Assembly: GCF_029433115.1 (NCBI RefSeq)
Contig: NZ_JARNTV010000021.1
Coordinates: 1-64,000 of the forward strand
Reading direction: 5' to 3'
DNA: 64,000 bases
Source of the DNA: Sphingomonas sp. AOB5
GTDB taxonomy: Bacteria; Pseudomonadota; Alphaproteobacteria; Sphingomonadales; Sphingomonadaceae
Shown: positions 61,211 to 64,000 of the stretch, piece after piece
Layout of the letters: the number at the start of each line of letters is the position of its first letter
How positions within the stretch are numbered: position 1 is the first letter of the stretch
Program-made: the position numbers and the translations under genes
Notes under the pieces: generated by a model
Told to the model about the DNA's origin: nothing
Databases searched by the model: none
What the model saw: the letters and a program-made list of their open reading frames with translations, nothing else

Positions 61211-64000
61211 GTGTCTCTAATCACCTTGTGGCACGGTGAGGTCGAGCTTCCGGCCCTTCCCCGGCGCCGCGTGAAGGTCGGCGAGAACGCTGTCGAGCAA
61301 AGCCCTTTCCTCGGCGCGGTTGTCCGGGCCGAGGTCAAGGCGAGCGACGTTCAGGGGCATGACCTGCTCGAGACTCCGCTCCTGCCGCCGTTCGACCGCA
61401 TGCTCGTTCGCCGCAAGGGGGCCCGTCGCGTTGCCGCCGGCCTGCCTGTGCTCAGCGGAGGGTACGAACTGCCCGAGCATTTCCCTGGGCGGGTCGCGCT
61501 CGGCTGGGATGACGGGGATCAGCTGGCGGGCTATGCTGCGACGCCCGAGGCAGTGCTCTCGCTCTGGAACGGCATCTTTCGATTCAGCAGCGAGGATGAA
61601 GCCGAGGGTGTCGCCGGTCTGCGGCCGCCGCAGATTGGAGCCTTGCATGCCATCGCTGCGCATTTCGCGGTCGGGACCCGGTTCGAGCCGGCGACCGTGG
61701 TGCTGCCGACAGGCACCGGCAAGACCGAGACCATGCTCGCGGCGCAGGTATACCGCCGGCTGCCGCGAACGCTGGTGCTCGTGCCGAGCGTTCCGCTGCG
61801 TTCCCAGATCGCCGGCAAGTTCGCGTCTCTTGGCGTGCTCCCTGATCTGGGCATCGTCCCGGTCGAGATTGCGCGCCCGCGCGTCGTCGCGCTCACCGGC
61901 GGCGTGCGAACCGTCGAGGATGCCCCTGCTTTGCTGCGCGAGGCGAACGTCATAGTCGCGTTGCCGAACACACTTGAGGCGTGCGACCCCGAGGCCCGCG
62001 AGGCGCTCATCTCAGGGTGTACTGACCTGATGGTCGACGAGGCACATCACGTCTCCGCCGCCACTTGGGCGGGCGTGCGCGACCGGTTTGCCGACAAGCG
62101 CGTCGTCCAGTTCACCGCCACGCCGTTTCGGCGGGATTCGCAGCGCATCGACGGCCGCATCATCTTCAACTTCAAGCTCGGCGACGCCCAGGCGGCGGGC
62201 TATTACCGGCCGATCAACCTCGTCGCGGTCGAGGAATATGGCGAGCAGGAACGCCGCGATCGCGTCGTCGCGGAGGCCGCCCTCGAGGCATTGCGGCGGG
62301 ACCGCGGCACGCTTGGTCTCGATCACCTGCTCATGGCGCGCACGCGGACCAAGGAGCGCGCAGCCGAGCTGCTCGCGATCTATTCCGCGCTGGCACCCGA
62401 GCTCAAGCCGGTGCTGGTCTATTCGGGGCCCGGCCGCACGCTTGCCAATCGCGAGGCGCTTGCTCAGCTGCTCGACCGCGGCCCCGATGGCGCGCGCATC
62501 GTCATCTGCGTCGACATGCTCGGGGAAGGCTTCGACCTTTCCAATCTCAAGGTGGCGGCGCTGCACGACACGCACAAATCGCTGGCGGTGACGCTTCAGT
62601 TCATCGGCCGCTTCACGCGCAAGGGCGATCCAGGCCGGATCGGCGAGGCGACTGTCGTCACCAACGTCGCCGATCCCGAAGCCGAGCGCCGGCTGGCCGA
62701 GCTCTATGCGCAGGGAGCGGATTGGGATCGGATCATTCGCCGCCTGAGCGAGGAGCGGATCGATGAGGAACTGCGCCTCCAGGATGTCGTCGATCAGCTG
62801 CGCCGGTCGGGTGATCTCCACGCCCATCTCTCGCTCTGGAACCTGCGGCCGGCGCTCTCCACCCAATTCTTCCGCACGAAGTGCGAAGCCTGGAACCCGC
62901 TCGCCTACGCGTCGGTGCTGCCCAAGGGAGCGGAGCACTGGCACGCCTATGACGATGCGGGCGAGGTGCTGGTCGCGGTGGTCCGTCATTCCGACCAGGT
63001 TTCCTGGGGGAATTATCAGGATGTCGTCGACGTCATTCATGACCTGCTGGTCATGCGCTGGGACCGCGAGCAGGGCGTGCTGGCGCTCTATGCGAGCGAC
63101 TATTCGGGACTTCGTTCCGAGATGATGGCGGCCGCCGTAACCGGCGAGGAAACGCAGCTGGTCACCGGCAAGCCCATCTTCCAGATCCTCAACAATGTCG
63201 AGCTGCCGCTGGTCAAGAGCCTCGGCTCCTCGCGGATCGGCGCGATCAGCTTCACTTCCTATTTCGGCCCGAATGTCACCGAGGGCCTCGCCAGCATCGA
63301 GAAGGCAGAATCTTCGCTCAACAATATTGCGTGCCTTGGATACGAGAATGGCGAGCGGGTGCTGTGGGGCGGGACACAGCGCCGCGGAAAGATCTGGCAG
63401 CAGAAAGGCGGTTCGATCGCCGACTGGCTCGATTGGACGCGCTATACCTGGGCCAAGGTCACCGCGTCCCCCGACCAGGAAACCAACATCACGCGTGACT
63501 TTCTGCGGCCGGAGCGCATCGACGCGCCATGGCCTTCACCGCCGATCGCGCTGCAATGGGGCGAGCAGGCGCAAATGGGCCTCAACGACCGGCAGTCCGT
63601 GGGCTTCGATGGTGCGCTCATACCCGTGTTTCTAGTCGATCTCGACATCGCCGGAACGGATGCCGATGGCGCGATCCTGTTCCGCATCGCGAGCGGCACG
63701 CTCGTCTCGATCTATCGGCTGCGAATCGCAGAGGCGCTGCCAGGCGGCTATCGTCATGAGCATGTATCGGGGCCGCGCCTGACCTTTCAAAAAGGCAGGA
63801 ACCCGGAAATCACGATTGAGGAATATCTGGCCAAGGACCCGTTTCTCGTCCGCTACGTCGACGGCACCTACTCCTATAATTGCTATCATATCCCGATTGC
63901 GCTCGATGCGGGTGCGTTCAGCCGGGACCGGCTCGAGCATTGGGACTGGGACGGCATCCCGCTCAACCAAGAGTCGATGCATAAGACGGGCGAGAAGGCC
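61211..64000 (+). CDS. Large SF2 (DEAD/DEAH) helicase-family protein, 3' end beyond window
   Basis: The frame from GTG 61211 (GGGAG before it) stays open for 930 codons to the window edge. An N-terminal extension of about 150 residues precedes the helicase core: LRPPQIGALHAIAAHF (Q-like motif), Walker A PTGTGKTET (166-174), VPSVPLRSQI (Ia), DEAH at 276-279 in LMVDEAHHVSAATW, and FTATPFRRDSQR (III). The second RecA lobe has VLVYSGPGR, CVDMLGEGFDLSNLKVAALH and motif VI LQFIGRFTRKGD. Past about residue 500 an unrelated long C-terminal region follows (SQFF-like, HAYDDAGEVLVAVVRHSDQV, IGAISFTSYFGPNVTEGLAS). It may belong to a defence or DNA-repair system of the island; no nuclease motif is recognised in the visible part. 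Confidence 0.9.
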   Translation, partial: MSLITLWHGEVELPALPRRRVKVGENAVEQSPFLGAVVRAEVKASDVQGHDLLETPLLPPFDRMLVRRKGARRVAAGLPVLSGGYELPEHFPGRVALGWDDGDQLAGYAATPEAVLSLWNGIFRFSSEDEAEGVAGLRPPQIGALHAIAAHFAVGTRFEPATVVLPTGTGKTETMLAAQVYRRLPRTLVLVPSVPLRSQIAGKFASLGVLPDLGIVPVEIARPRVVALTGGVRTVEDAPALLREANVIVALPNTLEACDPEAREALISGCTDLMVDEAHHVSAATWAGVRDRFADKRVVQFTATPFRRDSQRIDGRIIFNFKLGDAQAAGYYRPINLVAVEEYGEQERRDRVVAEAALEALRRDRGTLGLDHLLMARTRTKERAAELLAIYSALAPELKPVLVYSGPGRTLANREALAQLLDRGPDGARIVICVDMLGEGFDLSNLKVAALHDTHKSLAVTLQFIGRFTRKGDPGRIGEATVVTNVADPEAERRLAELYAQGADWDRIIRRLSEERIDEELRLQDVVDQLRRSGDLHAHLSLWNLRPALSTQFFRTKCEAWNPLAYASVLPKGAEHWHAYDDAGEVLVAVVRHSDQVSWGNYQDVVDVIHDLLVMRWDREQGVLALYASDYSGLRSEMMAAAVTGEETQLVTGKPIFQILNNVELPLVKSLGSSRIGAISFTSYFGPNVTEGLASIEKAESSLNNIACLGYENGERVLWGGTQRRGKIWQQKGGSIADWLDWTRYTWAKVTASPDQETNITRDFLRPERIDAPWPSPPIALQWGEQAQMGLNDRQSVGFDGALIPVFLVDLDIAGTDADGAILFRIASGTLVSIYRLRIAEALPGGYRHEHVSGPRLTFQKGRNPEITIEEYLAKDPFLVRYVDGTYSYNCYHIPIALDAGAFSRDRLEHWDWDGIPLNQESMHKTGEKA

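Noticed and set aside
61970..62040. Suspected frameshift in the helicase before the DEAH motif
   Set aside because: Careful re-reading of the sequence shows the frame continues through GAGGCGTGCGACC into the DEAH box; no indel is present.

Overview
The window is GC-rich DNA whose gene content fits a sphingomonad (Alphaproteobacteria, Sphingomonadaceae): a core ETF-ubiquinone oxidoreductase, LolD/LolC-E, alpha-type DnaE, a PA0069-type radical SAM protein, a rut pyrimidine-degradation cluster, a FixL/FixJ-type pair, a Usg-family protein and CIRCE-controlled groESL. This assignment rests on family resemblance read by eye, not on any search. No rRNA, complete tRNA, CRISPR array or intact insertion sequence was seen.

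Layout. 1-31.9 kb is ordinary chromosome: a TPR protein cut by the window edge, ETF-QO, a uracil-DNA-glycosylase-like protein, a lytic transglycosylase and MoaB; then small secreted or membrane proteins, a radical SAM protein, a secreted HExxH protein and an SGNH-esterase/polysaccharide-deacetylase fusion; then dnaE, an acyl-CoA synthetase and rutB-rutC-rutD-rutA, all on the minus strand; then an orphan MraZ-like gene, glutathione peroxidase and lolD-lolC/E; then an AraC-GntR regulator pair with an MFS transporter, an FAD-linked hydroxyacid oxidase and a type-B carboxylesterase. Three copies of one palindromic operator (AACCTATC-N-GATAGGTT) link the regulator pair with the oxidase-transporter unit.

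32.1-38.0 kb holds a compact three-gene operon with overlapping reading frames: a TIR/TIR-like protein, an nSTAND1-type NTPase with a membrane anchor and coiled coil, and a large exported repeat protein. It looks like a membrane-coupled signalling or conflict (defence-like) system and is the best candidate for something undescribed.

38.1-52.2 kb is visibly lower in GC and phage-derived. It has an AP2-like DNA-binding protein, three genes whose order and sizes parallel the T7 internal-virion (DNA-ejectosome) proteins gp14-gp15-gp16 (the second carries an M23 peptidase), small phage genes, an operator/promoter with a tiny ORF, a serine-recombinase-like protein lacking its catalytic serine, and a minus-strand set of small zinc-binding or membrane proteins with decayed neighbours. 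No capsid, portal, terminase or tail genes are present.

52.19-64 kb starts with the 3' end of a tRNA-Ser (minus strand) next to a tyrosine integrase. The polarity of this fragment says a genomic island begins here and runs right, beyond the window. The island carries a heme-PAS oxygen sensor kinase of FixL type with FixJ, a second FixJ-like regulator, a Usg-containing small operon, an accessory groES-groEL pair with a CIRCE element and an RpoH-like promoter, and a small protein followed by a large SF2 helicase that runs off the right edge.
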